The notes: a model not told the origin generated them from the sequence alone. DNA of 64,000 nucleotides from Pseudoxanthomonas helianthi (GCF_017939625.1 NZ_JAGKTC010000002.1:62629-126628), one strand, 5' to 3'. Shown: positions 16,912-26,333, numbered from the stretch's first letter. Numbers and translations are program-made.

Positions 16912-18075
16912 ATGCCCCGCGTTGTCCTGCTGTTGGTTCTGTCGTTGCTGTTGGCAGCCTGTCGCGGCGCGCAGCCGGTGCATTACTTCGCCGAGGGCCA
17001 GCCGGCCTCGCTCGACGACTGGCATCTGTTGCGCGTCGAAGGCGGCAAGTTGCGCTTGAACGAAGGCGTGGTGCCTTACGATCTCAACACGCCGCTGTTC
17101 AGCGACTACGCGCATAAGCTGCGCACCGTGTGGATGCCGAAGGGCCAGGCCGCGCACTACGACGCCAATGCGGCGTTCGATTTCCCGGTCGGCACCATCC
17201 TCAGCAAGACGTTCTATTACCCGCTCCCGGAAAACGGCAAATGGGACGGCAAATCGGTGGCCCGCACGCCGCCTTCGCTGTCGATGATGGAAGGCGAAAC
17301 GCTGGACCTGGGCAAGGTCCGGTTGATCGAGACCCGGTTGCTGGTCCATCGCGCCGAGGGATGGGTCGCACTGCCGTACGTGTGGAACGACGCGCAGACC
17401 GAGGCCACGCTGAAACGCACCGGCGAGCTGGTGTCGCTGGAACTGGTCGATGCGAACGGCGCGCGCGAGGCCGTGGATTACCAGGTGCCCGACCAGAACC
17501 AGTGTGGTGGTTGCCACCTCACCAACAACCATTCGCGCAAGCTGTTGCCGATCGGGCCGAAGGCGCGGCACCTGAATCGCGAACTCGATTACGCGGCCGG
17601 CCGCGAGAACCAGTTGGCCCACTGGACACGGGTCGGCTATCTACAAGGCGCGCCGGATGCCGCGTCCGCGCCGCGCGCGGTCGATGCCACCGATCCAAAC
17701 GCACCGCTCGACGCGCGCGCCCGGGCTTATCTCGACGTCAACTGCGGCCACTGCCACAGCGCGACCGGTCCGGCGATCACTTCTGGCCTGCATCTGGACG
17801 CATCGCCTGCCACACGCCTGCAGAACGGCTTTTGCAAGCAGCCGGTGGCGGCGGGCAAGGGCACCGGCGACCGCCTGTACGACATCCAGCCCGGTCGCGC
17901 GGACGGTTCGGTCCTGCTGTTCCGCATGGACAGCGACGATCCGTCGGTGATGATGCCGGAAGTGGGGCGCTCGGTCGTGCATCGCGAAGGCGTCGAGCTG
18001 ATCCGGCAATGGATAGACGCGCAGCACGGCAGTTGCGCTGCCGAGGCGGACGTTCCTGCCGCCGCCGGCGGTTGA
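16912..18075 (+). CDS. SO2930-type diheme c-type cytochrome lipoprotein
   Basis: This 387-residue lipoprotein has a lipobox LAAC (Cys17) and two c-type haem sites: C198-GG-C201-H202 (QCGGCH) and C278-GH-C281-H282 (NCGHCH). The MMPEVGR segment near the C-terminus carries a likely axial Met. The N-terminal part (VPYDLNTPLFSDYAHKLRTVWMP) matches a conserved family that I recall as SO2930 / TIGR03806, typically encoded next to the beta-helix lipoprotein. It should be a periplasm-facing, membrane-anchored electron carrier or oxidase. The partner that donates or accepts electrons is not encoded nearby. A TonB receptor follows 49 bases on, so the three genes probably form one operon. Confidence 0.87.
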   Translation: MPRVVLLLVLSLLLAACRGAQPVHYFAEGQPASLDDWHLLRVEGGKLRLNEGVVPYDLNTPLFSDYAHKLRTVWMPKGQAAHYDANAAFDFPVGTILSKTFYYPLPENGKWDGKSVARTPPSLSMMEGETLDLGKVRLIETRLLVHRAEGWVALPYVWNDAQTEATLKRTGELVSLELVDANGAREAVDYQVPDQNQCGGCHLTNNHSRKLLPIGPKARHLNRELDYAAGRENQLAHWTRVGYLQGAPDAASAPRAVDATDPNAPLDARARAYLDVNCGHCHSATGPAITSGLHLDASPATRLQNGFCKQPVAAGKGTGDRLYDIQPGRADGSVLLFRMDSDDPSVMMPEVGRSVVHREGVELIRQWIDAQHGSCAAEADVPAAAGG

Positions 18076-18124
18076 ACGCGCTCTATTGAAACAGGCTTTC
18101 GTACACCACCTGGGAGAGGGAGTG

Positions 18125-20599
18125 ATGAGAACGAAACAACGCAATCTGGTGATCGGGCTGCGTCGCGCCATGATGGGCTGCATGGCGCTGGGCGCCAGCG
18201 GCACGGCATGGGCGCAACAGGCGTCCGCGCCCGCCACGGGGGACGCGGCGACCACGCTGGATCGCATCGTCGTCACCGCGCAGAGCCGCGAGCAGGAGCT
18301 CAAGGACGTGCCCATCGCGTTGCAGGTGGTGGGCGAGGACGTGATGGAGCAGACCGCGGCGGAAAACCTCGGCGATCTCGACAGCTTCGTGCCCGGCCTG
18401 TCGGTCAGCGACGACCAGCCGACCCAGGCCGGCTTCAAGCTGCGCGGCCTGAGCACCGGCGACTTCGGCATCGGTACCGACCCGACCGTCGGCGTGTACG
18501 TCGACGGCGTCTACGCCGGCCGCGGCGGCGGCACCGTGTTGCCGTTTCTCGACGTGGAACGCATCGAGGTACTGAAAGGCCCGCAAGGCACGCTGTTCGG
18601 CCGCAACACCGCCGCCGGCGCCGTGTCGATCATCACCAAGCGGCCCAGCGACCACCTCGAAGGCCGCGCGCGAGTGCGCGTGGGCAACTACGGCAAGCAG
18701 TATTTCGACGGCATGCTCAACCTGCCGGCCGGCGAAGACATGGCCTTCCGCATCAACGCGTTGTACAACCGGACCGACGGCTGGCTGGACGATGCGGCCA
18801 CCGGCGAACCGCTCAACGACGGCAAGAACTGGGCCACGCGCGCGGCGTTCCGCTGGGACATCAGCGACAACACGCAGATGCTGCTGAGCTGGGACCACGA
18901 GGACCTCGACCAGCGCTCGCACCCGACCATCGGCATCGTTGACCTGCCGGCGGCGCCGGGCGTGCCGCCGGTACCGGCCGACCCGGCCGGATACGAGGAT
19001 CCGATCGGCCGTCCCGCCTACACCGACGTGCCCGGCAACGACGAAACCCGCAAGTTCGACGGCGCGACGCTGATCCTCGACCACGCCTTCGAATGGGGCC
19101 ACCTCAGCTCGATGACCGCGTGGCGCAACTTCGACACCTACAACCGCGCCGAGGAAGACGGCACCAACCGCAGCGACCTGTACCTCGACACGATCAACAT
19201 CGAGGACAACACCACCTGGTACCAGGAATTCAAGTTCAGCGGCAACACCGGCTCCCTGGACTGGGTCGCCGGCGCCAGCTGGTTCCAGGAGAAGGCCAAG
19301 CAGTCCAGCGTGGTCGACCTGACCAGCGACAGCATCAATACCGCCGCCGCGGGCCTGTATGGGTTGCCATTGTTCAGCCTGCTGCAGGGTGCCGCGGACG
19401 AATTCGGCATACCGGTGCAACTGTTCGGCAATCCGTGGCGCGAGTCCTACGACAACACCGTGGATTCCACCGCCTACGCGGCGTTCGGCGACGTGATCTG
19501 GCACGCCACCGACAAGTTGAACGTGACTTTCGGCCTGCGCTACACCCGCGACCAGAAGAAGTTCAGCTGGTTCAACGATTACCATCGCGCCGACGCGCTG
19601 AACCAGGGACTGCAGGTGCTGGAGCAGTACGGCGTGCTGCCGCAGCAGGTGCCCTGCTCGATGCTGGGCCTGTGCGCGCCGGGCGGCGAAGACGCGATGA
19701 TCGACATCGATGCCGCCTTCCTCGCCGCGTTCGACCTGGCCTTCAGCGACCCGATCTCGATGGCCAACAAGGGCGTGACCAACCGCGCGAAGCATTCGTG
19801 GAGCGACTGGAGCCCGCGTTTCGTCGTCGACTACCACCCGTCCGAGGACACCATGGTGTTCGCCTCGCTGGCCAAGGGCTACAAGGCCGGCGGCTACAAC
19901 GCGTTCTCGCCCGGCGCCACGTTCGACAACGAAGACGTGTGGAACTTCGAGACCGGCATCAAGCGCGACCTGCGCGACTTGCGCATGCAGTACGAAGCCT
20001 CGGCGTTCTACTACGTCTACGACAACCGCCAGGCGATCCGCCTGGATACGTCGGAAGGCATCCCGCGCTACGTGGTCAGCACCAGCGACCTGACCGCCTG
20101 GGGCCTGGACTTCAGCGCGCGCTGGCATCCCACCGACCAGCTAAGCTTCGACTTCGCCACCGAGTGGATCGACTCGACCTACAAGGACTTCATCACCCCG
20201 GACGGTCGCGACCTGAGCGGCGAACCGACCGGCGAGGCGAACTGGTCGTTCGCCGCCGGCGTCGCCTACACCGTGCCGCTGGCCGCGAACGGCGACCTGC
20301 TGTTCTCGCTGCGCCATTCCTACAACGGCCGCGGCCGCTGCAATTCGGGCTCGGCCAGCCAGGGCAATTGCGGGCGTTACGCCAACTTCACCATCGGCGA
20401 GGAACGCAACCGCACCGATGTGTACGTGCGCTGGCGTTCGCCGTCGACGCAGTGGAGCGTGGCTGCCTACGCCAACAACGTGTTCGACAACCGTTACGTG
20501 AACGGCCTGAACACCTACGGCACCACGGTGATCGGCACCACCGGCGCCGGCATCAGCGAGCCGCGTTTCTACGGCATGGAAGTGCAATACCAGTTCTGA
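18125..20599 (+). CDS. TonB-dependent outer membrane receptor
   Basis: This 824-residue outer-membrane transporter has a signal peptide (cut after AWA, about residue 30) and a plug domain starting LDRIVVTAQSREQELKDVPIALQVV. Its beta-barrel ends GMEVQYQF, with the terminal Phe used by the BAM machinery. It takes up a ligand with energy from TonB-ExbBD. The plug style (VTAQ...ELKDVPIAL) is that of the large family of receptors for carbohydrates and other organics, not a clear siderophore receptor. The ATG at 18125 follows a GGGAGAGGGAG ribosome site; an upstream TTG (18086) is less likely. It closes the beta-helix / cytochrome operon, so its ligand is probably the substrate of that system. Confidence 0.9.
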   Translation: MRTKQRNLVIGLRRAMMGCMALGASGTAWAQQASAPATGDAATTLDRIVVTAQSREQELKDVPIALQVVGEDVMEQTAAENLGDLDSFVPGLSVSDDQPTQAGFKLRGLSTGDFGIGTDPTVGVYVDGVYAGRGGGTVLPFLDVERIEVLKGPQGTLFGRNTAAGAVSIITKRPSDHLEGRARVRVGNYGKQYFDGMLNLPAGEDMAFRINALYNRTDGWLDDAATGEPLNDGKNWATRAAFRWDISDNTQMLLSWDHEDLDQRSHPTIGIVDLPAAPGVPPVPADPAGYEDPIGRPAYTDVPGNDETRKFDGATLILDHAFEWGHLSSMTAWRNFDTYNRAEEDGTNRSDLYLDTINIEDNTTWYQEFKFSGNTGSLDWVAGASWFQEKAKQSSVVDLTSDSINTAAAGLYGLPLFSLLQGAADEFGIPVQLFGNPWRESYDNTVDSTAYAAFGDVIWHATDKLNVTFGLRYTRDQKKFSWFNDYHRADALNQGLQVLEQYGVLPQQVPCSMLGLCAPGGEDAMIDIDAAFLAAFDLAFSDPISMANKGVTNRAKHSWSDWSPRFVVDYHPSEDTMVFASLAKGYKAGGYNAFSPGATFDNEDVWNFETGIKRDLRDLRMQYEASAFYYVYDNRQAIRLDTSEGIPRYVVSTSDLTAWGLDFSARWHPTDQLSFDFATEWIDSTYKDFITPDGRDLSGEPTGEANWSFAAGVAYTVPLAANGDLLFSLRHSYNGRGRCNSGSASQGNCGRYANFTIGEERNRTDVYVRWRSPSTQWSVAAYANNVFDNRYVNGLNTYGTTVIGTTGAGISEPRFYGMEVQYQF

Positions 20600-20638
20600 C
20601 CCCGCGGCGCGGGGAAATCCGACTGGCGCGGCGCGCGC

Positions 20639-20669
20639 GCTGCCGGCATGCTTAGTCCATGCCGGCAGC
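20639..20669 (+). promoter_or_regulatory. Perfect hairpin over the recG start codon
   Basis: Twelve-base arms GCTGCCGGCATG (20639-20650) and CATGCCGGCAGC (20658-20669) pair perfectly around the loop CTTAGTC, and the recG ATG (20659) lies in the right arm. It may end the receptor transcript or limit recG translation. Confidence 0.7.
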
Positions 20670-22773
20670 AGCAAGCCCAGCGAAAGATTCCGCGGTTTCC
20701 GCGTTCGACCAACCCATCGCCCGCCTGACGGGCGCGGGCCCGCGCGTGCTCGAAAAGCTCGCCGCGCGCGGCTTGTCGACCTTGCAGGACCTGTGGCTGC
20801 ACCTGCCGCTGCGCTACGAGGACCGCACCACGTTGACCCCGATCCGCGCGCTGCAAGCCGGCGTGGCGGCGCAGGTGGAAGGCACGGTGGAAGCGGTGGA
20901 GCGCGGCTTCCGCTACCGGCCGATGCTGCGGGTGGCCATCGGCGACGACTCGCAGGCCACCCTGGTGCTGCGCTTCTTCCATTTCCGCTCGCAGCAGGTC
21001 AACCAGTTCCGGGTCGGCGCGCGCGTGCGCTGCTACGGCACGCCGCGTGCCGGCCAACATGGGTTGGAGATCGTCCACCCCAGCTATCGCGTGCTCGAGG
21101 AAAGCGATGCCGGCGAACTCGGCGAGCAGCTCGACCCGGTCTACCCGGCGATCGAGGGAATCGGTCCGGCGACGCTGCGCAAGCTGATCGTGCAGGCGCT
21201 GGACCGATTGCCCGACGAGGCGTCGCTGGAATTGCTGCCCTCCGAATGGCTGCAGGGCCTGGGCCTGCCTTCGCTGCGCACCGCGCTGCTGGCGATGCAT
21301 CGGCCCGCGCGCGATGCCGACCTGGCCGCGCTGGCTGCCGGCACCCATCCCGCGCAGCGTCGGCTGGCGCTGGAAGAACTGCTCGCCCATCACCTCAGCC
21401 TGCGGCGCCAGCGCATCGCCTTGCAACGGCATCGTGCACCCGCGTTGAAGGGGCAGGGTGCGCTGGCGAAGCGGTTGCAGGACGCGCTGCCATTCGAGCT
21501 GACCGGCGCGCAGCAGCGGGTGTTCGCCCAGGTCCGCCACGACCTGGCCCAGCCTTCGCCGATGCTGCGGCTAGTGCAGGGCGATGTCGGTTCCGGCAAA
21601 ACCGTGGTCGCGGCGCTGGCCGCGATGCTGGCGGTCGAAGCCGGCAAACAGGCCGCACTGGCCGCGCCGACCGAATTGCTGGCCGAGCAGCACCTCGCCA
21701 ACCTGCGCGCATGGCTGGAACCGCTGGGCGTGCGCGTCGCCTGGCTGGCCGGCAAGGTCACCGGCAAGGCGCGCGCGACGGTGCTGGCCGACGTCGCCAG
21801 CGGCGCGGCGCAGGTCGTGGTTGGCACCCACGCGTTGATGCAGGAGGGCGTGGCCTTCCACGACCTGGCCCTCGCCATCGTCGACGAGCAGCATCGCTTC
21901 GGCGTGCACCAGCGCCTGGCGCTGCGCGAGAAAGGCGCCAGCGACGACGCGGTTCCACACCAGCTGGTGATGACCGCGACGCCGATCCCGCGCACGCTGG
22001 CAATGGCCGCCTACGCCGACCTGGACGTGTCCGCCATCGACGAGCTCCCGCCCGGACGCACGCCGGTGCAGACCATCGCGTTGAGCGGCGAACGGCGGCC
22101 GGAGCTGGTCGAGCGCATCCGCGCCGCCTGCGCCGAAGGCCGGCAGGCGTACTGGGTATGCACCCTGATCGACGACAGCGATGAAGTCGTCGCCCAGGCC
22201 GCGCAGACCACGTTCGAACAACTGTCGGCGGCGATGCCCGAACTGCGTATCGCCCTGGTGCATGGACGGATGAAGGCGGGCGACAAGCAGGCGACGATGC
22301 GCGCGTTCAAGCAGGGCGATGTCGACCTGCTGGTCGCGACCACGGTCATAGAGGTGGGCGTCGACGTGCCCAATGCCTCGCTGATGATCGTCGAGAACGC
22401 CGAACGCCTCGGCCTGGCCCAGTTGCACCAGTTGCGTGGACGCGTCGGGCGCGGCGCCACCGCTTCAACCTGCGTGCTGCTGTACCAGCCGCCGCTGTCG
22501 CAGATGGCCAAGCAACGGCTCGCCACGTTGCGCGAAACCAACGACGGCTTCGTCATTGCCGAGAAGGACCTGGAACTGCGCGGCCCCGGCGAACTGCTCG
22601 GCACCCGCCAGACCGGCCTGGCGAACTTCCGCGTCGCCGATCTCGCCCGCGATGCCGCATTGCTGCCGCAGGTGCGCGAATTGGCCGAACGGCTGCTGCA
22701 CGAGTCGCCCGCGCTCGCGGACCGCATCATCGGCCGCTGGGTCGGCGGCGCGGCGAGGTATGCTTCGGCCTAG
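20659..22773 (+). CDS. recG: ATP-dependent DNA helicase RecG
   Basis: RecG reverses stalled replication forks and migrates branched DNA. The 704-residue protein has an N-terminal wedge/OB domain (LWLHLPLRYEDRTTLTPIRAL...), Walker A GDVGSGKT (about residues 308-315), the helicase box DEQHRFGVHQR, the TATPIPRTLAM motif and the C-terminal TRG-type region with LGTRQTGLANFRVADL. E. coli RecG has 693 residues. The start codon sits inside a 12-bp hairpin (20639-20669), and no good ribosome site is visible. In many gammaproteobacteria recG lies near spoT; here the receptor cassette lies between. Confidence 0.95.
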   Translation: MPAAASPAKDSAVSAFDQPIARLTGAGPRVLEKLAARGLSTLQDLWLHLPLRYEDRTTLTPIRALQAGVAAQVEGTVEAVERGFRYRPMLRVAIGDDSQATLVLRFFHFRSQQVNQFRVGARVRCYGTPRAGQHGLEIVHPSYRVLEESDAGELGEQLDPVYPAIEGIGPATLRKLIVQALDRLPDEASLELLPSEWLQGLGLPSLRTALLAMHRPARDADLAALAAGTHPAQRRLALEELLAHHLSLRRQRIALQRHRAPALKGQGALAKRLQDALPFELTGAQQRVFAQVRHDLAQPSPMLRLVQGDVGSGKTVVAALAAMLAVEAGKQAALAAPTELLAEQHLANLRAWLEPLGVRVAWLAGKVTGKARATVLADVASGAAQVVVGTHALMQEGVAFHDLALAIVDEQHRFGVHQRLALREKGASDDAVPHQLVMTATPIPRTLAMAAYADLDVSAIDELPPGRTPVQTIALSGERRPELVERIRAACAEGRQAYWVCTLIDDSDEVVAQAAQTTFEQLSAAMPELRIALVHGRMKAGDKQATMRAFKQGDVDLLVATTVIEVGVDVPNASLMIVENAERLGLAQLHQLRGRVGRGATASTCVLLYQPPLSQMAKQRLATLRETNDGFVIAEKDLELRGPGELLGTRQTGLANFRVADLARDAALLPQVRELAERLLHESPALADRIIGRWVGGAARYASA

Positions 22774-22775
22774 CC

Positions 22776-22851
22776 TGTCGTTCCGAGCGAAGCGAGGGAT
22801 CCGCTTTGCGCAGGCCGTGAAAGCGGATCCCTCACTGCGTTCGGGATGACA
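22776..22851. repeat. Inverted repeat of the CGAGCG/GAGGGATC type
   Basis: Imperfect arms at 22776-22807 and 22820-22851 carry the core GAGCGAAGCGAGGGATCCGC. It is the same family as the copies at 49524 and 62103. It fills the recG-nucleoside hydrolase gap. Confidence 0.8.
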
Positions 22852-22877
22852 TCGTTTGTCATCCCTGGAGAAATCGA

Positions 22878-23819
22878 GTGACGAAGAAGATCCCCCTGCT
22901 GATCGACACCGACCCGGGCGTCGATGATGCGCTGGCCATCCTGATGGCATTCAACGACGCGGACCACGAAGTGGTCGGCCTGAGCATCGCCGCCGGCAAC
23001 GTCGGCCTCGAGTACACCGTGCGCAACGCGCTGAAGCTGTGCGAGGTTGCCGGTCGCGACGACATTCCGGTGTTCGCCGGCTGCGATTCGCCGCTGGTGC
23101 TGGCGCCGCGCGAGGACGCGGCGCACGTCCATGGCCGCGATGGCTTCGGCGATTCCGGATTCGAACCGGCCGCGCGCGAGGCGGAAAGCGAGCATGCGGC
23201 GCTGGCGATCCTGCGCCTGTCGCACGAACACGCGGGCCGCCTGTTGCTGGTCGCACTGGGGCCGCTGACCAACATCGCCCTGGCGCTGAAGCTGGATCCG
23301 ACCCTGCCGCAGCGCGTCGCGCGCTTCGTGGTCATGGGCGGCGCGGTCAGCGCCCACGGCAACATCACCGCGGCCGCCGAATTCAACGTCGCCTTCGACC
23401 CGGAGGCGGCGCACGTGGTGTTCGAGGCCTTCCCGCATTTCGACCTGGCCGATTGGGAAGCGACCATCGCCCACGGCTTCCACCACCAGAAGGCCGAACG
23501 CTGGCTGCAGGCCGCATCGCCGCGCGCCCGTTTCTATGACCGCATCTCGCTGCAGACCCGCAAGTGGTCGGCCGACCGCCGCGGCGAGCTGTGGCATAGC
23601 GCCGACGCGCTGGCGATGGCCTTTGCCCTGCAGCCGGACGGCGCGACCCGGCTGGCCGAGCGCCCCGTGCAGGTCGAACTGGCCGGCGCCCTGACCCGCG
23701 GCGCCACCGTCACCGACTGGAACCGGCAGACCGGTCGGCCGGACAACGCCCGGATCCTGCTGGGCTACGACCAGGCCCGGTTCGAGGCGCTGGTCGAGGC
23801 GGCGCTGGCGGCGGGGTAG
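22878..23819 (+). CDS. Inosine-uridine preferring nucleoside hydrolase family protein
   Basis: This 313-residue enzyme cleaves the N-glycosidic bond of ribonucleosides to free base and ribose (salvage). The calcium-binding signature [16 protein letters not shown] is at residues 10-25. The [13 protein letters not shown] segment, the [19 protein letters not shown] segment with AFDPEAA, and a late HSADALAMA Asp complete the active site. The GTG start at 22878 has a CTGGAG ribosome site eight bases upstream. It appears to be a single gene between recG and the L31 gene. The specific substrate (purine or pyrimidine) is not evident. Confidence 0.92.
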   Translation: MTKKIPLLIDTDPGVDDALAILMAFNDADHEVVGLSIAAGNVGLEYTVRNALKLCEVAGRDDIPVFAGCDSPLVLAPREDAAHVHGRDGFGDSGFEPAAREAESEHAALAILRLSHEHAGRLLLVALGPLTNIALALKLDPTLPQRVARFVVMGGAVSAHGNITAAAEFNVAFDPEAAHVVFEAFPHFDLADWEATIAHGFHHQKAERWLQAASPRARFYDRISLQTRKWSADRRGELWHSADALAMAFALQPDGATRLAERPVQVELAGALTRGATVTDWNRQTGRPDNARILLGYDQARFEALVEAALAAG

Positions 23820-23826
23820 GGCGGGC

Positions 23827-23856
23827 TTGCGGCGAGACTGCCGGAGCGGGTAAAAT
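23827..23856 (+). promoter_or_regulatory. Candidate promoter for rpmE2
   Basis: TTGCGG (23827-23832) and TAAAAT (23851-23856) are separated by 18 bases and lie 77 bases before the L31 start. Confidence 0.5.
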
Positions 23857-23932
23857 GCCCGGCTCGCTCTGCCCGGATTCGAGCCGACTCGGCCGGCAGT
23901 TTGCTTCCTCAACTACCGCAAAAGGTGCCGCC

Positions 23933-24178
23933 ATGAAGGCCGACATCCATCCGAACTACCGCGCCGTGGTTTTCCACGACGTCACCTCCGACTTCAAGAT
24001 CCTGACCAAGTCGACCATTCCCACCAAGGAAACGGTCAAGTGGGAAGACGGCCAGGAGTACCCGCTGGTCAAGGTCGAAATTTCCTCGGCTTCGCACCCG
24101 TTCTACACCGGCAAGCACAAGGTCGTGGACACCGGCGGCCGCATCGACAAGTTCCAGAAGCGCTACCAGAAGCAGTAA
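23933..24178 (+). CDS. rpmE2: Ribosomal protein L31 type B (zinc-free)
   Basis: This 81-residue large-subunit protein forms part of the bridge to the 30S head. The sequence ([23 protein letters not shown]..., ending KFQKRYQKQ) is type B. It lacks the zinc-binding cysteines of type A L31 and has no Cys at all. In bacteria with both forms, the type B gene is often repressed by Zur and used under zinc shortage; where it is the only copy it is constitutive. No clear Zur box is seen upstream, and the promoter looks ordinary. The ATG at 23933 has an AAAGGTG ribosome site. Confidence 0.95.
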   Translation: MKADIHPNYRAVVFHDVTSDFKILTKSTIPTKETVKWEDGQEYPLVKVEISSASHPFYTGKHKVVDTGGRIDKFQKRYQKQ

Positions 24179-24201
24179 TCGCCGCTTCCACGTGGTGCCC
24201 G

Positions 24202-24223
24202 ACGGCCGCGCTTGCGCGGCCGT
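24202..24223 (+). terminator. Hairpin after rpmE2
   Basis: A 9-bp GC-rich stem ACGGCCGCG / CGCGGCCGT with loop CTTG lies 24 bases after the L31 stop. It is followed only by TCGCGTTT, so termination may be partial. Confidence 0.55.
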
Positions 24224-24406
24224 TCGCGTTTCCGGGTTCCGCCTCGCGGGCACGCCTCCGTGCCGCCCGGCTGGTCCGACTTTGGTCGCGTTTCGAGCGA
24301 CGGCTCAAGGTCGCTATGCGATAATTCGCGTTCCTCGCGGTTCGCGACGCGGACCGATGGCGCAAGCCATTCCCTCCCCCGGGACATACTTACGAAGGAG
24401 CATGTT

Positions 24407-25696
24407 GTGTCCGAACTCGACCATGTCACGTTGAATGCAGGCGACAAGAGCGTCGACCTGCCGGTTCTGAAACCGACGCTGGGCAACGATTGCATCGACA
24501 TCGCCAAGCTGACCAAGGAAACCGGGCTTTTCACCTACGACTCCGGCTTCACCGCCACCGCCAGCTGCAAGTCGGCGATCACCTACATCGACGGCGACAA
24601 GGGCGTGCTGCTGTACCGCGGCTACCCGATCGAGCAGCTCGCGGCGAAGTCCAGCTTCCTCGAAGTGGCCTACCTGCTGATGAACGGCGAACTGCCGACC
24701 GCGGCGGAGTTCACCAAGTTCGAGGACGAGGTCACCCACCACACGATGATGCACGAGTCGCTGAAGAACTTCCTCGGCGGCTTCCACTACGACGCGCACC
24801 CGATGGCCATGCTGGCCGGCACGGTCGCTTCGCTTTCGGCGTTCTACCACGACACGCTGGACCTCGAGGATCCGGAACAGCGCCGCCTCGCCGCGATCCG
24901 CCTGCTGGCGAAGATGCCGACCCTGGCCGCTGCCGCATACCGCTATTCGATCGGCTGGCCGATCCGCTATCCGCGCAACAACCTCGAGTACGTCAATCGC
25001 TTCCTGCACATGATGTTCGAAGTGCCGAGCGAGCCGCTGGACCTCAACCCGGTGGTGGCCAAGGCGCTGGACCTGCTGTTCATCCTGCACGCCGACCACG
25101 AGCAGAACGCGTCCACCAGCACCGTGCGCATGGTCGGCTCGACCGGTGCCAATCCGTACGCCTCGGTCGCTGCCGGCATCACCGCGCTGTGGGGCCCCGC
25201 GCATGGCGGCGCCAACGAGGCGGTGCTGAAGATGCTGGAAGAGATCGGTACCCCGGACAAGGTCGAGAGCGCCGTGGCCAAGGCCAAGGACAAGGAATCG
25301 GGTTTCCGCCTGATGGGCTTCGGCCACCGCGTGTACAAGAACTTCGACCCGCGCGCCAAGATCATCCGCGAAATGACCCACAAGGTACTGGGCGAGCTGG
25401 GCGTCAACGATCCGCTGCTGGAAGTGGCGATGAAGCTGGAAGAGGCCGCACTGAAGGACGACTACTTCATCCAGCGCAAGCTGTACCCGAACGTCGACTT
25501 CTACAGCGGCATCATCTACAAGGCGCTGAAGATCCCGACCGAGATGTTCACGGTGATGTTCGCCATTGGCCGCACCGCCGGCTGGGTCTCGCACTGGCTG
25601 GAACAGCAGGTCGACCCGGAAGCCAAGATCGGCCGTCCGCGCCAGATCTATACCGGCTACGACGTGCGCGACTACAAGGACATCGGCGGGCGCTGA
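24407..25696 (+). CDS. gltA: Citrate synthase
   Basis: This 429-residue enzyme condenses acetyl-CoA and oxaloacetate to citrate at the entry of the TCA cycle. Length and N-terminal beta domain match the hexameric gammaproteobacterial type (E. coli 427). Catalytic regions are visible in [41 protein letters not shown] and [14 protein letters not shown]. The start is a GTG at 24407 with a strong AAGGAG ribosome site. The N-terminus then reads [16 protein letters not shown], which starts like E. coli-type enzymes. It is preceded by rpmE2 and followed by a strong bidirectional hairpin. Confidence 0.96.
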   Translation: MSELDHVTLNAGDKSVDLPVLKPTLGNDCIDIAKLTKETGLFTYDSGFTATASCKSAITYIDGDKGVLLYRGYPIEQLAAKSSFLEVAYLLMNGELPTAAEFTKFEDEVTHHTMMHESLKNFLGGFHYDAHPMAMLAGTVASLSAFYHDTLDLEDPEQRRLAAIRLLAKMPTLAAAAYRYSIGWPIRYPRNNLEYVNRFLHMMFEVPSEPLDLNPVVAKALDLLFILHADHEQNASTSTVRMVGSTGANPYASVAAGITALWGPAHGGANEAVLKMLEEIGTPDKVESAVAKAKDKESGFRLMGFGHRVYKNFDPRAKIIREMTHKVLGELGVNDPLLEVAMKLEEAALKDDYFIQRKLYPNVDFYSGIIYKALKIPTEMFTVMFAIGRTAGWVSHWLEQQVDPEAKIGRPRQIYTGYDVRDYKDIGGR

Positions 25697-25719
25697 TCGC
25701 CGCATCCGCGAACCGCAAG

Positions 25720-25753
25720 AACGAAAAAGGCTCCGCGAGGGGCCTTCTTCGTT
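25720..25753 (+). terminator. Bidirectional hairpin between gltA and the isochorismatase gene
   Basis: Fifteen-base arms (25720-25734 and 25739-25753) pair with two non-Watson-Crick positions around loop GCGA. It lies between two converging genes and has A- and T-rich stem ends. Confidence 0.7.
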
Positions 25754-25765
25754 CCTGCCGGCCTC

Positions 25766-26275
25766 TCAGGCGGCTTCGGCATCGGCCACCAGCGCCACGC
25801 GCGTGGACAACGCATTCAGCGCGAAGCGATGGATGGCCGGGTCGACGGTCGTCGTGCAATCGCTCAGCACGCTGACCCGATAGGGGTCGGCTCCGCGCGA
25901 AAGCGCGGTATGGGCGATGCAGTTCTGGGTCATCATGCCGGCGATGCGCAGGTGGTCCACGCCACGGCCGGCCAGCACTTCGCCGAGCCCGGTCTGGTGG
26001 AAGCTGTCGGCGAATCGCTTGACCACCACCGGTGCGTCCGGCGCCGCGGCGAGGATGCGCGGATGGATCTCCGCACCCGGCGTGCCCGCCTTCAGCAACG
26101 GACTGTCGGACGTGGCGGCCAGGTGCTGGACCAGTACGACCGGTTCGCCGCGTTGGCGCGCGCGCCCGATGGCAGCCACGGTGGCGTCGAGGGTGGCGGC
26201 GGTGTTCCAGAGTGGGAACGCGCCATCGGGGAAGTAATCGTTCTGGACGTCGATGACGAGCAGTGCGGCGGTCAT
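25766..26275 (-). CDS. Isochorismatase-family cysteine hydrolase
   Basis: This 169-residue cytoplasmic hydrolase has the isochorismatase fold. The triad is visible: Asp9 in VIDVQNDYF, Lys86 in VVVKRFADSF and Cys119 in AGMMTQNCIAHTA. Members cleave amides or enol ethers (nicotinamidase, ureidoacrylate, isochorismate), and this small single-domain form cannot be assigned to one. It is divergent from an Lrp/AsnC-type regulator, which suggests control by that protein and possibly an amino-acid- or pyridine-related substrate. The start at 26275 is an ATG. The stop lies 13 bases from the gltA hairpin. Confidence 0.87.
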   Translation of the reverse strand: MTAALLVIDVQNDYFPDGAFPLWNTAATLDATVAAIGRARQRGEPVVLVQHLAATSDSPLLKAGTPGAEIHPRILAAAPDAPVVVKRFADSFHQTGLGEVLAGRGVDHLRIAGMMTQNCIAHTALSRGADPYRVSVLSDCTTTVDPAIHRFALNALSTRVALVADAEAA

Positions 26276-26333
26276 GGTTGTCTCGGTGTCTTGGGTTGCG
26301 GACTATCCTAGTGAGGCACCCGCGGCCGCGACA

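Noticed and set aside
18083-20128. A 680-codon open frame antisense to the TonB receptor
   Set aside because: The plus strand encodes a clear receptor with signal peptide, plug and terminal Phe. The antisense frame has no motif.
22776-22851. Possible CRISPR-like repeats among the inverted repeats
   Set aside because: The elements are single, dispersed and palindromic. There is no regularly spaced array and no cas gene.
24297-24325. A gltA promoter around GATAAT and a short AGCGAC...GTCGCT dyad
   Set aside because: No acceptable -35 box is present and the dyad has only six-base arms, so chance is likely.
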